The notes: generated by a model from the letters alone, not told the origin. Shown: positions 1 through 10,311, counted from the stretch's first letter. The stretch: 64,000 nt of DNA from Aestuariibius insulae (GCF_040783535.2 NZ_JBFONW020000001.1:186001-250000); one strand, 5' to 3'. Made by a program: numbers and translations.

Positions 1-535
1 CATTGCCATCGCCTTCGACACCGATGGCACCGCGCGGCCCCGCAATCCGGCAGAACTGGCCTATCACCTGAACGAGGCGATCCTGAACGACATCCGGACC
101 GATCAGTATTTCACGCTGATCGTGGGCCATTGCGATCTCGAAACAGGGCGCGTGAATTTCGTGCAGGCTGGTCATCCCCATCCCGTGATCCAGCGGGCCG
201 ATGGCGCGATCGAACTGGCGGGCGACGGCGGCTACCCCATCGGCCTGATCGCCGACGCGGTCTACGAAGAAAGCGAGGTGACGCTTCATCCCGGCGACCG
301 CCTCCTGCTTCTGTCGGACGGCGTCACGGACTGTATCGATCCCGACGGCAACATGCTCCTCGAAGCTGGACTGATCGAGCTGATGCGCGAGAATCGCGCG
401 CTCAAGGGTCCTGCCTTTCTTGACGCGATGATCTGGACATTGAACGGCTTTGCCAGCGATCAGGACTTCCCCGATGACATCTCGGCCCTGCTCATCGATT
501 TTTCCGGTGGAACTCCGATCTCGCCAGAGCCCTGA
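1..535 (+). CDS. SpoIIE/PPM-type serine/threonine phosphatase, C-terminal part
   Basis: The gene is cut by the left edge; reading frame opens at base 2 and about 177 codons are visible. The visible part matches the C-terminal half of a SpoIIE/RsbU-type PPM protein phosphatase: a YFTLIVG strand, the AGHPHPVI motif usual in this family, a metal-site SDGVTD motif and a terminal DDISALLIDF segment holding the last metal-binding aspartates. In the family these enzymes dephosphorylate anti-anti-sigma factors or act as output domains fused to receiver domains; the N-terminal half that would decide this lies outside the window. Its 3' end runs 44 bases into the convergent NUDIX gene, so the two transcripts are complementary at their tails. 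The family assignment is firm, the pathway is not. Confidence 0.8.
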   Translation, partial: IAIAFDTDGTARPRNPAELAYHLNEAILNDIRTDQYFTLIVGHCDLETGRVNFVQAGHPHPVIQRADGAIELAGDGGYPIGLIADAVYEESEVTLHPGDRLLLLSDGVTDCIDPDGNMLLEAGLIELMRENRALKGPAFLDAMIWTLNGFASDQDFPDDISALLIDFSGGTPISPEP

Positions 536-950
536 CAAATCCGCCGCTGAACTGCTCGCCCAGCACCGCGGCCGCCTCGCGCAGCGGCAGAACCACAGGC
601 AGATGCTCCGCCTCCAGCGGCGGCCCGACCGGCCGTACCGGATAGGCCAGATAAATCGTGCAGACCTTCTCGGCCCAGATCCGGTATTCCGGCATCCAGA
701 CGAACCGCCGAAACGCCCCCATCCGGCGCGGTCGCGCAATGGTCCAGCCGGTTTCCTCCAGCACCTCGCGGTGCAAGGCGCGCACCGGCTGCTCGCCCGG
801 ATCGACCCCGCCGCCCGGCAGTTCCAGCTCCGGGTCCGGCCCGGCCTGCACGGTCAGAAGAACCCCGTCGCCTTTGGGCAAAACCGCATAAACCCCGGGC
901 CGCAGGACGTAGCGTTGACCGGCCACTGGCGCTTCCCCGTAACGTCGCAT
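492..950 (-). CDS. NUDIX hydrolase
   Basis: This 152-residue protein is a single NUDIX fold. The NUDIX box GX5EX7REUXEEXGU is intact (GGGVDPGEQP then REVLEETGW, about residues 46-69), so it should hydrolyse a nucleoside diphosphate linked to another group using Mg2+. Substrate cannot be read from the sequence. The short basic tail and the C-terminal LGEQFSGGFVRAL segment resemble small stand-alone NUDIX proteins of Rhodobacteraceae. It starts with ATG and is transcribed divergently from hslO, with only about 70 bases between the two starts. Its 3' end overlaps the convergent phosphatase gene by 44 bases. Confidence 0.85.
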   Translation of the reverse strand: MRRYGEAPVAGQRYVLRPGVYAVLPKGDGVLLTVQAGPDPELELPGGGVDPGEQPVRALHREVLEETGWTIARPRRMGAFRRFVWMPEYRIWAEKVCTIYLAYPVRPVGPPLEAEHLPVVLPLREAAAVLGEQFSGGFVRALARSEFHRKNR

Positions 951-952
951 CC

Positions 953-981
953 CTTGGTTGCCCGCTTGCCGCCCCTATATT
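953..981 (+). promoter_or_regulatory. Candidate heat-shock (RpoH-like) promoter of hslO
   Basis: A CTTGGT element (953-958) is followed by CCCCTATATT (972-981). The TTGGTT to TATATT spacing is 16. The CTTG/CTATAT pair resembles alphaproteobacterial RpoH promoters, which fits the heat- and oxidation-responsive chaperone downstream. The predicted transcript start lies about 30 bases before the ATG. Prediction by eye only. Confidence 0.4.
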
Positions 982-1019
982 GGGCCGGTATGCCAACCCC
1001 CGGCCATTAAGGAAAGCCC

Positions 1020-2018
1020 ATGACCCTCGGCTCTCAGATTGCCTGGGACGACACCGTGTTGCCGTTTCAGCTCGACCGTTCAGACATTCGCGGCCGCATC
1101 GCGCGGCTCGACGGCACCCTTGATCAGGTGCTGGCCCAGTACGACTATCCGCCCATGATCGAGGCGCTCGTCGCCGAAATGTGCCTGCTGACCGCGTTGA
1201 TCGGCCAGACCATCGACCTGCGCTGGAAGCTGTCGCTTCAGGTGCGCGGCGACGGACCCGCCCGCCTGATCGCGACCGATTACTACGGCCCCGATGCCGA
1301 AGGCTCGCCCGCTCGCATCCGCGCCTATGCCAGCTTCGACGAGGACCGCCTCGCGGACGTCCCCCCGTTCGAGCTGATCGGCAAGGGCTACTTCGCCATC
1401 CTCATCGATCAGGGCCAAGGCATGACCCCTTATCAGGGCATCACCCCCATCGCCGGCGGGTCGCTCTCGTCCTGCGCAGAGACCTATTTCGCGCAATCCG
1501 AGCAGTTGCCGACCCGCTTCGCGCTCTCCTATGGGCGCTCGCAGGCGCCGGGGCGGCCCGAGCACTGGCGCGCGGGCGGCGTGATGCTCCAGCATATGCC
1601 CAAGGCCTCCCCCTTCGCCAAAACCGACGGCGGCACCGCCGAGGACGGCTTGCTTGCGCCGACCGACATGCTCGACGGAGACGAAGAGGAGAATTGGACC
1701 CGCGCCAACCTGCTCCTCGACACCGTCGAAGAGCTCGAACTGATCGGCCCCTCCGTGCAGCCGACCGATCTTCTGGTCCGGCTTTTCCACGAGGAAAGCC
1801 CGCGCGTCTACGACCCGCAACTGGTCTGCTTTGGATGCAGCTGCTCGGCCGACCGTGTCCGCGAAAGCCTGTCCATCTATTCCGACAAGGACATCGCGCA
1901 CATGACGACCGACGACGGCATCGTCACCGCCGACTGCCAGTTCTGCGGCGCCCATTACGAATTCCAGCCCGAAACGCTTGGCTTCGAAGCCGAAGAGCGG
2001 CGCCGTGCCGCCGACTGA
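1020..2018 (+). CDS. hslO: Hsp33 redox-regulated molecular chaperone
   Basis: This 332-residue protein is Hsp33, a cytosolic holdase that is activated when oxidants and unfolding release zinc from its C-terminal redox switch. The four zinc-binding cysteines are present as CSC near residue 276 and CQFC near residue 307, the canonical CxC...CxxC arrangement. The N-terminal body follows the family (RSDIRGRI, then the GGSLSSCAETYF segment near residue 150). Length is somewhat above the roughly 290 residues of E. coli Hsp33, as usual in alphaproteobacteria. The ATG follows an AAGGAAA ribosome site. It overlaps the NUDIX gene nudL and probably forms an hslO-nudL-cca unit. A heat-shock-like promoter lies just upstream. 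Confidence 0.95.
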   Translation: MTLGSQIAWDDTVLPFQLDRSDIRGRIARLDGTLDQVLAQYDYPPMIEALVAEMCLLTALIGQTIDLRWKLSLQVRGDGPARLIATDYYGPDAEGSPARIRAYASFDEDRLADVPPFELIGKGYFAILIDQGQGMTPYQGITPIAGGSLSSCAETYFAQSEQLPTRFALSYGRSQAPGRPEHWRAGGVMLQHMPKASPFAKTDGGTAEDGLLAPTDMLDGDEEENWTRANLLLDTVEELELIGPSVQPTDLLVRLFHEESPRVYDPQLVCFGCSCSADRVRESLSIYSDKDIAHMTTDDGIVTADCQFCGAHYEFQPETLGFEAEERRRAAD

Positions 2019-2604
2019 CCCAATCCAGCGCATCGAGGCGGCCCTCGCCCGCCCCGGTGCGCCCTCCTCGGACTATGATCTGAACCGCGACGTGACCCTG
2101 CCCGAGACGCGCAAGCTCCGGCAGGCCGCCGTGCTCGTGCCGCTGATCGAGGCGCCCTCCGGCCTCGAGGTCCTGCTGACCAAGCGCAGCGCGCAGCTCA
2201 AGATGCATCCCGGCCAGATCGCCTTTCCCGGTGGCAAACACGACCGCACCGATGCCAATCTGACCGCCACCGCCCTGCGCGAGGCACGCGAGGAAACCGG
2301 CTTGCCCGAAGGCCTTGTCGACATCGTCGGGACGCTCCCCGCGCACGAAACTGTCACCGGCTTCACCGTCACGCCGATCGTTGGCCACATCGCCGCGCCT
2401 TTCGCCCAGAGACCCGAACCCGGCGAGGTCGAAGAGATCTTCCGCGTTCCCCTCGCCCATGTCACCGACCCGGCCAATTTCGCCGTCCAATCGCGCCTCT
2501 GGCAGGGGAAACCGCGCCATTTCTACACCGTCCCCTACGGCCCCTACTACATCTGGGGCGCCACCGCCCGGATCCTTCGCGCCCTCGCGGACCGCCTCGT
2601 CTGA
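2005..2604 (+). CDS. CoA pyrophosphatase, NUDIX family (NudL type)
   Basis: A 199-residue NUDIX protein of the CoA pyrophosphatase class. The class-specific motif LLTKRS...KMHPGQIAFPGGK precedes the NUDIX box, whose REAREETGL core is intact. Members cleave CoA into 3',5'-ADP and 4'-phosphopantetheine and also act on some nucleotide diphosphates. I chose the GTG at 2005 because a GAAGAGCGG ribosome site sits in front of it; a TTG at 1978 would add nine residues. Either way the gene overlaps the end of hslO, so translation is probably coupled. It is followed by cca after 66 bases. Confidence 0.88.
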   Translation: MPPTDPIQRIEAALARPGAPSSDYDLNRDVTLPETRKLRQAAVLVPLIEAPSGLEVLLTKRSAQLKMHPGQIAFPGGKHDRTDANLTATALREAREETGLPEGLVDIVGTLPAHETVTGFTVTPIVGHIAAPFAQRPEPGEVEEIFRVPLAHVTDPANFAVQSRLWQGKPRHFYTVPYGPYYIWGATARILRALADRLV

Positions 2605-2670
2605 TCGCCCCGGACTGGACAAGTTCGCCCGAACAGGGGAAGCCTAGCGCTGTATTTTCAAGGTGCCCCG

Positions 2671-3816
2671 ATGAAGATCTCCGCCGACTGGCTCACCGAC
2701 CCCCGCGCGCAACAGATCACCGCGAGCCTTGCCTCGCAGGGCCATCAGGCGCTTTTCGTTGGCGGCTGCGTGCGCAACGCACTCCTGCGCAAACCGGTGG
2801 CCGATATCGACATCGCCACCTCCGCCACCCCGCAGCAGGTCATCGCCGCCGCCGAAACGGCAAACCTCAAGGCGATCCCCACCGGTATCGATCACGGCAC
2901 CATCACCGTCGTGGCAGACGATCTGGCGATCGAGATCACGACCTTCCGCCGCGATGTCGCAACCGATGGCCGCCGCGCGACCGTCGCCTTCGCGACCTCG
3001 GTCGAGGAGGATGCCCGCCGCCGCGACTTCACTATGAACGCGCTCTATGCCCAGCCCGACGGCACCCTCCTCGATCCGCTCAAAGGCTTGCCCGACCTGA
3101 ACAAGCGCATCGTCCGCTTCATCGAGGATCCCGCGACCCGCATCCTCGAGGATGCGCTGCGGATCCTCCGCTTCTTTCGCTTCCACGCCTGGTACGGCAA
3201 CCCGGATCGCGGGCTCGACCCCGAGGGTTTCGCCGCCTGCGCCGATCTGGCCTATCTCACCGACAATCTCTCCTCCGAACGCGTGACCGGGGAGCTGCTC
3301 AAACTCCTCTCCGCCCCCGACCCTGGTCCCGCCGTCGCTGCGATGGCACAGGCAGGGCTTCTAACCCGGCTCATGCCCGGCGCCGATGCCACCGCGCTCC
3401 CGGTCCTCGTCTATCACGAACAGGCCACCCAAACCGGCCCCCACGCTCTGCGCCGCCTCGCCTGCCTCGGCGGAGAGACCGCCCATCTGCGCCTGTCCCG
3501 CAAGGATCAGGGCCGCCTGACGACCCTGCGCGCGCGCCTCAGCGATCCCGCCGATCCAGGGATGGAGGCCTACCGCCACGGCACCGACATCGCCCGCGAC
3601 GCAGAGCTTATCCGCTCCGCCTATATCGGCATGCCGCCGGGTCCCGACACATTCGACCGCATCGACCGGGCGGGCGCCCAGGCCTTCCCTGTGCGCGCCG
3701 CCGACCTGCCCGATCTTGAGGGGCCGGACCTTGGCCGGATGCTCAAACAGCTCGAAACCGACTGGATCCTCTCTGATTTCACCCTCTCAAAGGCAGAGCT
3801 TCTCGCACAGGTCTGA
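2671..3816 (+). CDS. cca: CCA tRNA nucleotidyltransferase
   Basis: This 381-residue enzyme is a class II CCA-adding nucleotidyltransferase, which builds or repairs the 3' CCA end of tRNAs. Motif A appears as GGCVRNALL followed by the catalytic DIDIAT (near residues 31-50), then the GIDHGTITVV strand, the RRDFTMNALY motif and the DALRILRFFRFHA helix that contacts the tRNA. Length fits the bacterial-type enzymes lacking an HD domain. It probably belongs to the hslO-nudL-cca transcript. After it there are 84 bases before the first ABC transporter gene. Confidence 0.95.
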   Translation: MKISADWLTDPRAQQITASLASQGHQALFVGGCVRNALLRKPVADIDIATSATPQQVIAAAETANLKAIPTGIDHGTITVVADDLAIEITTFRRDVATDGRRATVAFATSVEEDARRRDFTMNALYAQPDGTLLDPLKGLPDLNKRIVRFIEDPATRILEDALRILRFFRFHAWYGNPDRGLDPEGFAACADLAYLTDNLSSERVTGELLKLLSAPDPGPAVAAMAQAGLLTRLMPGADATALPVLVYHEQATQTGPHALRRLACLGGETAHLRLSRKDQGRLTTLRARLSDPADPGMEAYRHGTDIARDAELIRSAYIGMPPGPDTFDRIDRAGAQAFPVRAADLPDLEGPDLGRMLKQLETDWILSDFTLSKAELLAQV

Positions 3817-3900
3817 CGGGTCGGGACATCCGGCAACCGCTGGTGTAAACCGAACCCGACTCACTGACGTGTCAATTAGGCACAACAGATAGGCCTTCCG

Positions 3901-5745
<1,845 letters not shown>

Positions 5746-5821
5746 GCCGAGACCGCTCGGCTCCCGCCGTTGCACGGCAAATCAACCGGGCGGTCCGTTA
5801 ACTGCGGGTGTCGGTGCAAAT

Positions 5822-5862
5822 CCACCGACCATATACCGACGTAATACCGACGGGATACCGAA
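5822..5862. repeat. Four 11-bp-phased ACCGAC repeats
   Basis: The sequence nnACCGAC recurs at 5822, 5833, 5844 and 5855 with an exact 11-base period. The middle two copies are ATACCGAC, the last is ATACCGAA and the first is CCACCGAC. Helically phased direct repeats upstream of a gene often bind a regulator on one DNA face. They lie between the two ABC exporter genes. Confidence 0.6.
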
Positions 5863-5880
5863 AGCCCGATTTTCGGTTTT
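5857..5880 (+). terminator. Possible Rho-independent terminator after the first ABC gene
   Basis: ACCGAAA (5857-5863) can pair with TTTCGGT (5871-5877) around a 7-base loop, followed by TTTT. The stem is short and AT-rich, so termination may be partial. It overlaps the last copy of the 11-base repeat. Confidence 0.4.
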
Positions 5881-5960
5881 GCTCAGTATTAACTGCGATT
5901 CGGGGACTTGAAATTGGGGTCAGACCCCGGCAGCAACAAGCCGGCCGTATATTCTTACCT

Positions 5961-5988
5961 TTGACACCGCTGGCCGGGGGAATAAGGT
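5961..5988 (+). promoter_or_regulatory. Candidate promoter of the second ABC exporter gene
   Basis: A perfect TTGACA (5961-5966) lies 16 bases before TAAGGT (5983-5988), a weak -10. The transcript would start about 25 bases before the TTG start of the gene. A 15-codon ORF starting with GTG at 5987 and ending at 6034 overlaps the gene start and could be a leader peptide or chance. Confidence 0.3.
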
Positions 5989-6017
5989 GAACAAATCTCT
6001 ACTTCCCGCTTCACCCT

Positions 6018-7889
6018 TTGCCGCGAAAGGTTAATCCGATCGCCCGTCCCGCATGGATAAATCGCGCCGCTAATCTGATCGCGCCCTTCGCCCGGACAGA
6101 TCAGCCACCGCCGCAGACATTGTGGAAGTTCCTCGTCTGGAGCGTCTCCAGCGCCTGGCCGTTTTTGCTTTTGGCAGTCGTTCTCTCCATGGGAACGGGC
6201 ACATTCGACGTGCTCGGAGCAATCCTGCTCGGCATCATGATCGACAGCGCCCTCGCTTCGGGCGAAGGTCAGGTCTTCTCGGAAAACGCGCTTCTTTTCA
6301 TGGCCATAGCGGCGTTCTTCCTGATCCTCAGACCCATCGTCTTCGGCGCTTTCTCCTTCGTGCAATCGGTCGTTATCGGCCCAAGCCTCGGCTCGCTCGT
6401 TCTCTCCCGCCTGCACCGCTGGACACTCGGGCAATCCGTGACCTTCTTCGACAACGACTTCGCCGGTCGCATCGCCCAAAAGCAGATGCAGGCCTCCCGT
6501 GCCGTCACTGAGGTCACCATCGAAACAGTTAACACCGTCGTCTTCGCCCTCGCCTCCATGACGGCGGCAACCCTTTTGCTGTTAACCATCGACTGGCGCA
6601 TCGCGATCCTGCTGGCCCTGTGGCTGCTGGCCTATCTGCGCTTCATCACGTGGTTCCTGCCCCGCATCCGCATCCGCGCCGCCGCCCGCGCCGGAGCGCG
6701 CGCCGCCGTATCGGGACAAGTCGTTGACACCATTACAAATATGCGAACCGTCAAGCTCTTCGCCAGCGCCCAGCACGAGGACGATGTCGCGATCAAATCC
6801 ATGGAGACCTACCGCGAACGGATGATCGATTTCGGCTCGATCTCCTCGCTCTTCCGCTTCCTGCTCACCATCATCGCCGCCATCCTCCCCGTGGCTCTGA
6901 CAGCCGCTGTCCTGGCCCTCTGGCAAGCCGGGGCTGCCACCCCCGGCGACATCGCCGCCGTCGGAACAGTGTCGCTTCGCATCTCGCAAATGACCGGCTG
7001 GGTCAGCTTCACGCTGATGGGCATCTATTCGAATATCGGCGAGGTCGAGGACGGCATGCGCACCCTTACGCCGCGCCCCACGATCACCGATGCGCCGGAC
7101 GCTAAGCCCTTGGAAGTAAACGCCGCTGAGATCTCCTTTGACAAGGCGAGCTTCAGCTACGGGCGTGAAACCGGTGGGATTGAGGCGATCGATCTGACCG
7201 TCGCGCCGGGCGAAAAGATCGGGCTGGTCGGCGCCTCGGGGGCCGGGAAGTCGACGCTCGTCTCGCTGCTCCTGCGTCTCTACGACGCCGAAACGGGCCG
7301 GATCCTGATCGACGGTCAGGACATCTCGAAGGTTTCTCAGGACAGCCTGCGCCGCGCCATCGGAATGGTCACGCAGGACACCGCGATGTTCAACCGAACC
7401 GCCCGCGACAACATCCTTTATGGCCAGCGCAACGCCACCGAGGAGGAACTCATCGCCGCCGCTAAACGCGCGGAAGCCCATGATTTCATTCAGGATCTGA
7501 AAGATCACAGAGGTAATACCGGTTACGACGCCTATCTCGGCGAACGGGGCGTTAAGCTCTCGGGCGGCCAGCGCCAGCGGATCGCTTTGGCCCGCGCGAT
7601 CCTTAAGAACGCCCCGATCCTGATCCTTGACGAGGCGACCTCCGCCCTCGACAGCGAGGTCGAAGCCGTGATCCAAACGGCTCTCGATACGGTGATGGAG
7701 GACAAGACCGTGATCGCCATTGCCCACCGCCTCTCGACCATCGCCCGCATGGACCGGATCGTCGTGCTCGAGGACGGCCATATCGTCGAAACAGGCTCGC
7801 ACAGCGCCCTTCTGGCCAAAGACGGGCTTTATGCGCGCTATTGGCAGCGGCAGTCCGGCGGCTTCCTCACCACCAAGGCGGCCGAGTAG
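6018..7889 (+). CDS. ABC exporter half-transporter (permease-ATPase fusion), paralogue of the preceding gene
   Basis: A 623-residue type I ABC exporter. A hydrophobic membrane domain (about residues 40-340) precedes an ATPase with Walker A GASGAGKST, signature LSGGQRQRIALAR, Walker B ILILDEATSALD and AIAHRLST. All catalytic motifs are consensus. Only a TTG at 6018 is available as a start upstream of the ANLIAPF region shared with the preceding paralogue, because a stop codon in frame lies at 5988; a strong ribosome site is not evident. The pair with the preceding gene suggests a heterodimeric exporter, although a hairpin and a separate promoter between them allow independent expression. Its stop codon abuts the ATG of the methyltransferase gene. 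Confidence 0.88.
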   Translation: MPRKVNPIARPAWINRAANLIAPFARTDQPPPQTLWKFLVWSVSSAWPFLLLAVVLSMGTGTFDVLGAILLGIMIDSALASGEGQVFSENALLFMAIAAFFLILRPIVFGAFSFVQSVVIGPSLGSLVLSRLHRWTLGQSVTFFDNDFAGRIAQKQMQASRAVTEVTIETVNTVVFALASMTAATLLLLTIDWRIAILLALWLLAYLRFITWFLPRIRIRAAARAGARAAVSGQVVDTITNMRTVKLFASAQHEDDVAIKSMETYRERMIDFGSISSLFRFLLTIIAAILPVALTAAVLALWQAGAATPGDIAAVGTVSLRISQMTGWVSFTLMGIYSNIGEVEDGMRTLTPRPTITDAPDAKPLEVNAAEISFDKASFSYGRETGGIEAIDLTVAPGEKIGLVGASGAGKSTLVSLLLRLYDAETGRILIDGQDISKVSQDSLRRAIGMVTQDTAMFNRTARDNILYGQRNATEEELIAAAKRAEAHDFIQDLKDHRGNTGYDAYLGERGVKLSGGQRQRIALARAILKNAPILILDEATSALDSEVEAVIQTALDTVMEDKTVIAIAHRLSTIARMDRIVVLEDGHIVETGSHSALLAKDGLYARYWQRQSGGFLTTKAAE

Positions 7890-9074
7890 ATGCAGCAGAT
7901 CATCGCGCTGACGCATCACGGTCTGGGCCGTGCGATAGATGGCACGCTTATCCCTCGAACACTTCCGGGCGAAGTGGTTGAGGATGAACGGATAATCACT
8001 CCGTCCAGCGACCGTGTTCGCCCGCCTTGCCGTCATTTCAAATCCTGCGGCGGCTGCGTGGTTCAACACGCATCGGACGCGTTTGTGGCGGAGTGGAAAA
8101 CGGATATCATCCGCGTTGCCCTCGCCGCACAAGGGCTGGAGACCGAGATCCGCCCGATCCTGACCTCCCCGCCCAAAAGCCGCCGCCGCGCCAAGCTGTC
8201 CGGTCGTCGCACTAAGGCAGGGGCGCTCGTCGGGTTTCACCGCATCGGCTCCGATCAGATCGTGTCGATCCCGGACTGCCAGCTTATCACGCCCGCGCTC
8301 CTCGCTGGGATGGACAGCTACGAAGAGATCACCCGCCTCGCCGCCTCCCGAAAAACCGAGATCGCCCTAACCGTCACCGAAGCTGAAAGCGGCCTCGATA
8401 TCCTCGTACAGACGGAAAGACCCCTGACGCGAGAGCTGCGGGAAGACCTGTCGCGGCTTGCCGGGCAAAATGGCCTCGCGCGGCTCGTCTGGAATGACGA
8501 GCCGGTCTACGACACGGGTCATGCAGCTCAAACCTTTGGAACGGTTCAGGTTATTCCGCCTCCCGGAGCCTTTCTGCAAGCCACACAATCCGGCGAGGAC
8601 GCGCTGTTCGCTGCAGCGCTTGAGGCGGCGGGACCTGCAGACCACATCGCGGATCTCTTCTGCGGCTGCGGCACGTTCAGCCTGCGCCTCTCTGAACGCT
8701 CTGCCGTTCATGCGATTGAGGGGGATGCCGATATGGTCCACGCGCTCGAAAGAGGCGCCCGGCAGGCAACAGGCCTCAAACCCATCACGACCGAGGTGCG
8801 GGACCTGTTCAGACGCCCCTTGGACACAGGTGAGCTTCGAAAGTTCGACGCGGTCGTCATCGATCCGCCCCGTCCCGGCGCAGCGGCTCAAATGGCGGAA
8901 CTTGCCAAGGGCGGCCCGCCCCGGATCGCATCCCTGTCCTGCAACCCCGCAACGTTCGCACGGGATACGAAGGTTTTAACCGGTGCGGGATATACGCTCG
9001 ACTGGGTTCAACCGATCGACCAGTTTCGCTGGGCCGCTCATGTGGAGCTCGCCGCACAACTCACCCGCTGCTAA
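7890..9074 (+). CDS. Class I SAM-dependent RNA uracil-C5 methyltransferase (RumA/RlmD-TrmA family)
   Basis: A 394-residue RNA m5U methyltransferase. The N-terminal cysteine cluster CRHFKSCGGCVVQH (about residues 46-59), with a further cysteine near residue 130 (PDCQL), is the 4Fe-4S site of the RlmD/RlmC group. The SAM-binding motif is DLFCGCGTFSLRL, and the catalytic cysteine lies in SLSCNPATFARD; the general base glutamate is expected near the C terminus (HVELAAQL). Members methylate U747 or U1939 of 23S rRNA, but which is made here cannot be told from sequence. Its ATG follows directly on the stop of the ABC transporter gene, so it is probably cotranscribed. Confidence 0.88.
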   Translation: MQQIIALTHHGLGRAIDGTLIPRTLPGEVVEDERIITPSSDRVRPPCRHFKSCGGCVVQHASDAFVAEWKTDIIRVALAAQGLETEIRPILTSPPKSRRRAKLSGRRTKAGALVGFHRIGSDQIVSIPDCQLITPALLAGMDSYEEITRLAASRKTEIALTVTEAESGLDILVQTERPLTRELREDLSRLAGQNGLARLVWNDEPVYDTGHAAQTFGTVQVIPPPGAFLQATQSGEDALFAAALEAAGPADHIADLFCGCGTFSLRLSERSAVHAIEGDADMVHALERGARQATGLKPITTEVRDLFRRPLDTGELRKFDAVVIDPPRPGAAAQMAELAKGGPPRIASLSCNPATFARDTKVLTGAGYTLDWVQPIDQFRWAAHVELAAQLTRC

Positions 9075-9132
9075 TCAGCTTTAACCACGTCTTGCCGCAT
9101 TGCCCTGTTTCCAACACTCTTCTATTTTAACG

Positions 9133-9156
9133 AAAAAGGAGCACACCGAATGCTCC
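9133..9156 (-). terminator. Minus-strand hairpin with T-run upstream of the first L,D-transpeptidase gene
   Basis: On the minus strand GGAGCA, a 7-base loop and TGCTCC are followed by TTTTT, a good intrinsic terminator form. No minus-strand gene ends nearby; the closest ends at 9704. On the plus strand the same hairpin encloses the ribosome site and ATG of a 20-codon-scale ORF (9150-9209). Confidence 0.4.
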
Positions 9157-9209
9157 AACGAACAGGCAACCCAAGAACACGAGCAGGTCTGACATGTTTT
9201 ACCGATTAG
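9150..9209 (+). other. Possible 19-residue leader ORF overlapping the L,D-transpeptidase start
   Basis: An ATG at 9150 stands 8-9 bases after AAAGGAG and opens a 19-codon ORF that ends at 9209, inside the following gene (start 9194). Its spacing from a consensus ribosome site is better than that of the downstream gene, so it could be a translationally coupled leader. No family is recognisable and it may be chance. Confidence 0.25.
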
Positions 9210-9685
9210 CCGCGTTTCTCTTCGCCGCCGTGCTTTTGGCCGGCTGCTCGTCTTCGAAATTCCAAAGCTACGATGGCCCCGAAGTCACGCGTGTCGTTGT
9301 CTTCAAAGACCAGCGCATGATGCATTTGTTCCATCATAACCAAGTGCTTAGCAGCTACGAATTCGAACTGGGCTTCGCGCCGTCCGGCGATAAATCGATC
9401 GAAGGCGACGGCCGCACGCCCGAGGGGGCCTACTTTATCGACCGGCGCAATCCAAACAGCAATTTCCACCTGTCTCTCGGGATTTCCTACCCGAACGAGT
9501 TCGATATCGCCCGCGCCGAACAACTCGGTATCTCTCCCGGCGGGGATATCTTCATTCACGGCACGCCAAAAAAACTTCGCCGGAACGATGACTGGACCTG
9601 GGGCTGTATCGCGGTTTCGAACAAGGAGATCGAGGAGATCTACGCCATGGTTCAGGATGGCACGCCGATCGACATTTTCCCTTAA
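9194..9685 (+). CDS. L,D-transpeptidase family lipoprotein (YkuD domain)
   Basis: A 163-residue secreted protein. The N terminus is a lipoprotein signal with lipobox LAGC (cysteine 18), so it is probably anchored to a membrane in the periplasm. The YkuD catalytic region is complete: HGTP near residue 118 and the active-site cysteine in WGCIAVSN near residue 136. The enzymes form or break 3-3 peptidoglycan cross-links, or attach proteins to peptidoglycan. The short domain, without a peptidoglycan-binding module, is like ErfK/YafK-type proteins. It lies 18 bases from the convergent CAP-domain gene and close to a second, Tat-exported L,D-transpeptidase. Confidence 0.88.
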   Translation: MFYRLAAFLFAAVLLAGCSSSKFQSYDGPEVTRVVVFKDQRMMHLFHHNQVLSSYEFELGFAPSGDKSIEGDGRTPEGAYFIDRRNPNSNFHLSLGISYPNEFDIARAEQLGISPGGDIFIHGTPKKLRRNDDWTWGCIAVSNKEIEEIYAMVQDGTPIDIFP

Positions 9686-9703
9686 GGATCAACGAATTGC
9701 GGC

Positions 9704-10210
9704 TTAGGTCCCGGTGACCAAGGTCCACCAGATCTTTCCGCCGTCTTCCTGAAACCAGGCAAACCCCATCTTCCGGGCATCAGGCGCAAGCACGACATCT
9801 CGTGTCTCGCGCAGCTCCATCCAGGCGGCAAGCGTCTCCAGCTCGGTCTCGTAGGTCTCCGAGATATTCTCGCCCAAAAGCTGACCCTGATATCCAACGC
9901 GGCGCGCCCGATCAATGGGCGAAGACCCGTCCGATCCGAAATGCCAAGGCCGGTTCTGCACCGCCATGTCGCGCGAATGGGTCGCCGCTGCCGCGTTCAG
10001 GTTCGCGTCCAACTCAAGCGGCGCGCGACCCGAGGCCGACCTAAGCGCATTCACGCCATCGAGCATCCGGAACTGGATCTCCGCGGTATCCCGCCGGTCG
10101 ATCTGGTAGATCCGCGACGTCTCTCCGCCGCCGGACACACCGGCAGGCGTCGTGGTACAAGCTGAGAGAAGAATCGCTAATGTCGCAATTATAAAGGGAA
10201 AACGAAGCAT
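9704..10210 (-). CDS. CAP (SCP/PR1) domain lipoprotein
   Basis: A 168-residue protein when started at the ATG at 10210, which places a lipobox LLSAC at residues 14-18. A longer ORF to 10291 would put an unlikely extension before the signal peptide. The mature part has the CAP fold pattern: the LDANLNAAAATHSRDMA helix with a conserved histidine, WHFGSDG, the GENI motif and a terminal WWTLVTG strand. Bacterial CAP proteins are secreted and of varied, mostly unknown function. It sits between two L,D-transpeptidase genes, which hints at a cell-envelope role. Confidence 0.82.
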   Translation of the reverse strand: MLRFPFIIATLAILLSACTTTPAGVSGGGETSRIYQIDRRDTAEIQFRMLDGVNALRSASGRAPLELDANLNAAAATHSRDMAVQNRPWHFGSDGSSPIDRARRVGYQGQLLGENISETYETELETLAAWMELRETRDVVLAPDARKMGFAWFQEDGGKIWWTLVTGT

Positions 10211-10311
10211 CTGCGTCCTGTCTGTCAAAAAAGCTGCAACCGACATAGCGATTTCGCAGTTGCACATCAAACGCAGTCTTTTTGGCCCCAATGTCTTAAC
10301 GGGACTTTGAT

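Noticed and set aside
5916..5928. GGGGTC-A-GACCCC inverted repeat
   Set aside because: A similar string occurs near mobile repeats in other bacteria, but it is single here with no transposase nearby.
5808..5990. 60-codon ORFs in the gap between the two ABC genes
   Set aside because: No ribosome site, and the sequence is mostly repeats and hairpins.
6582..8240. 552-codon minus-strand frame opposite the second ABC gene
   Set aside because: It is a shadow of the ABC transporter gene and the methyltransferase gene; composition is not protein-like.
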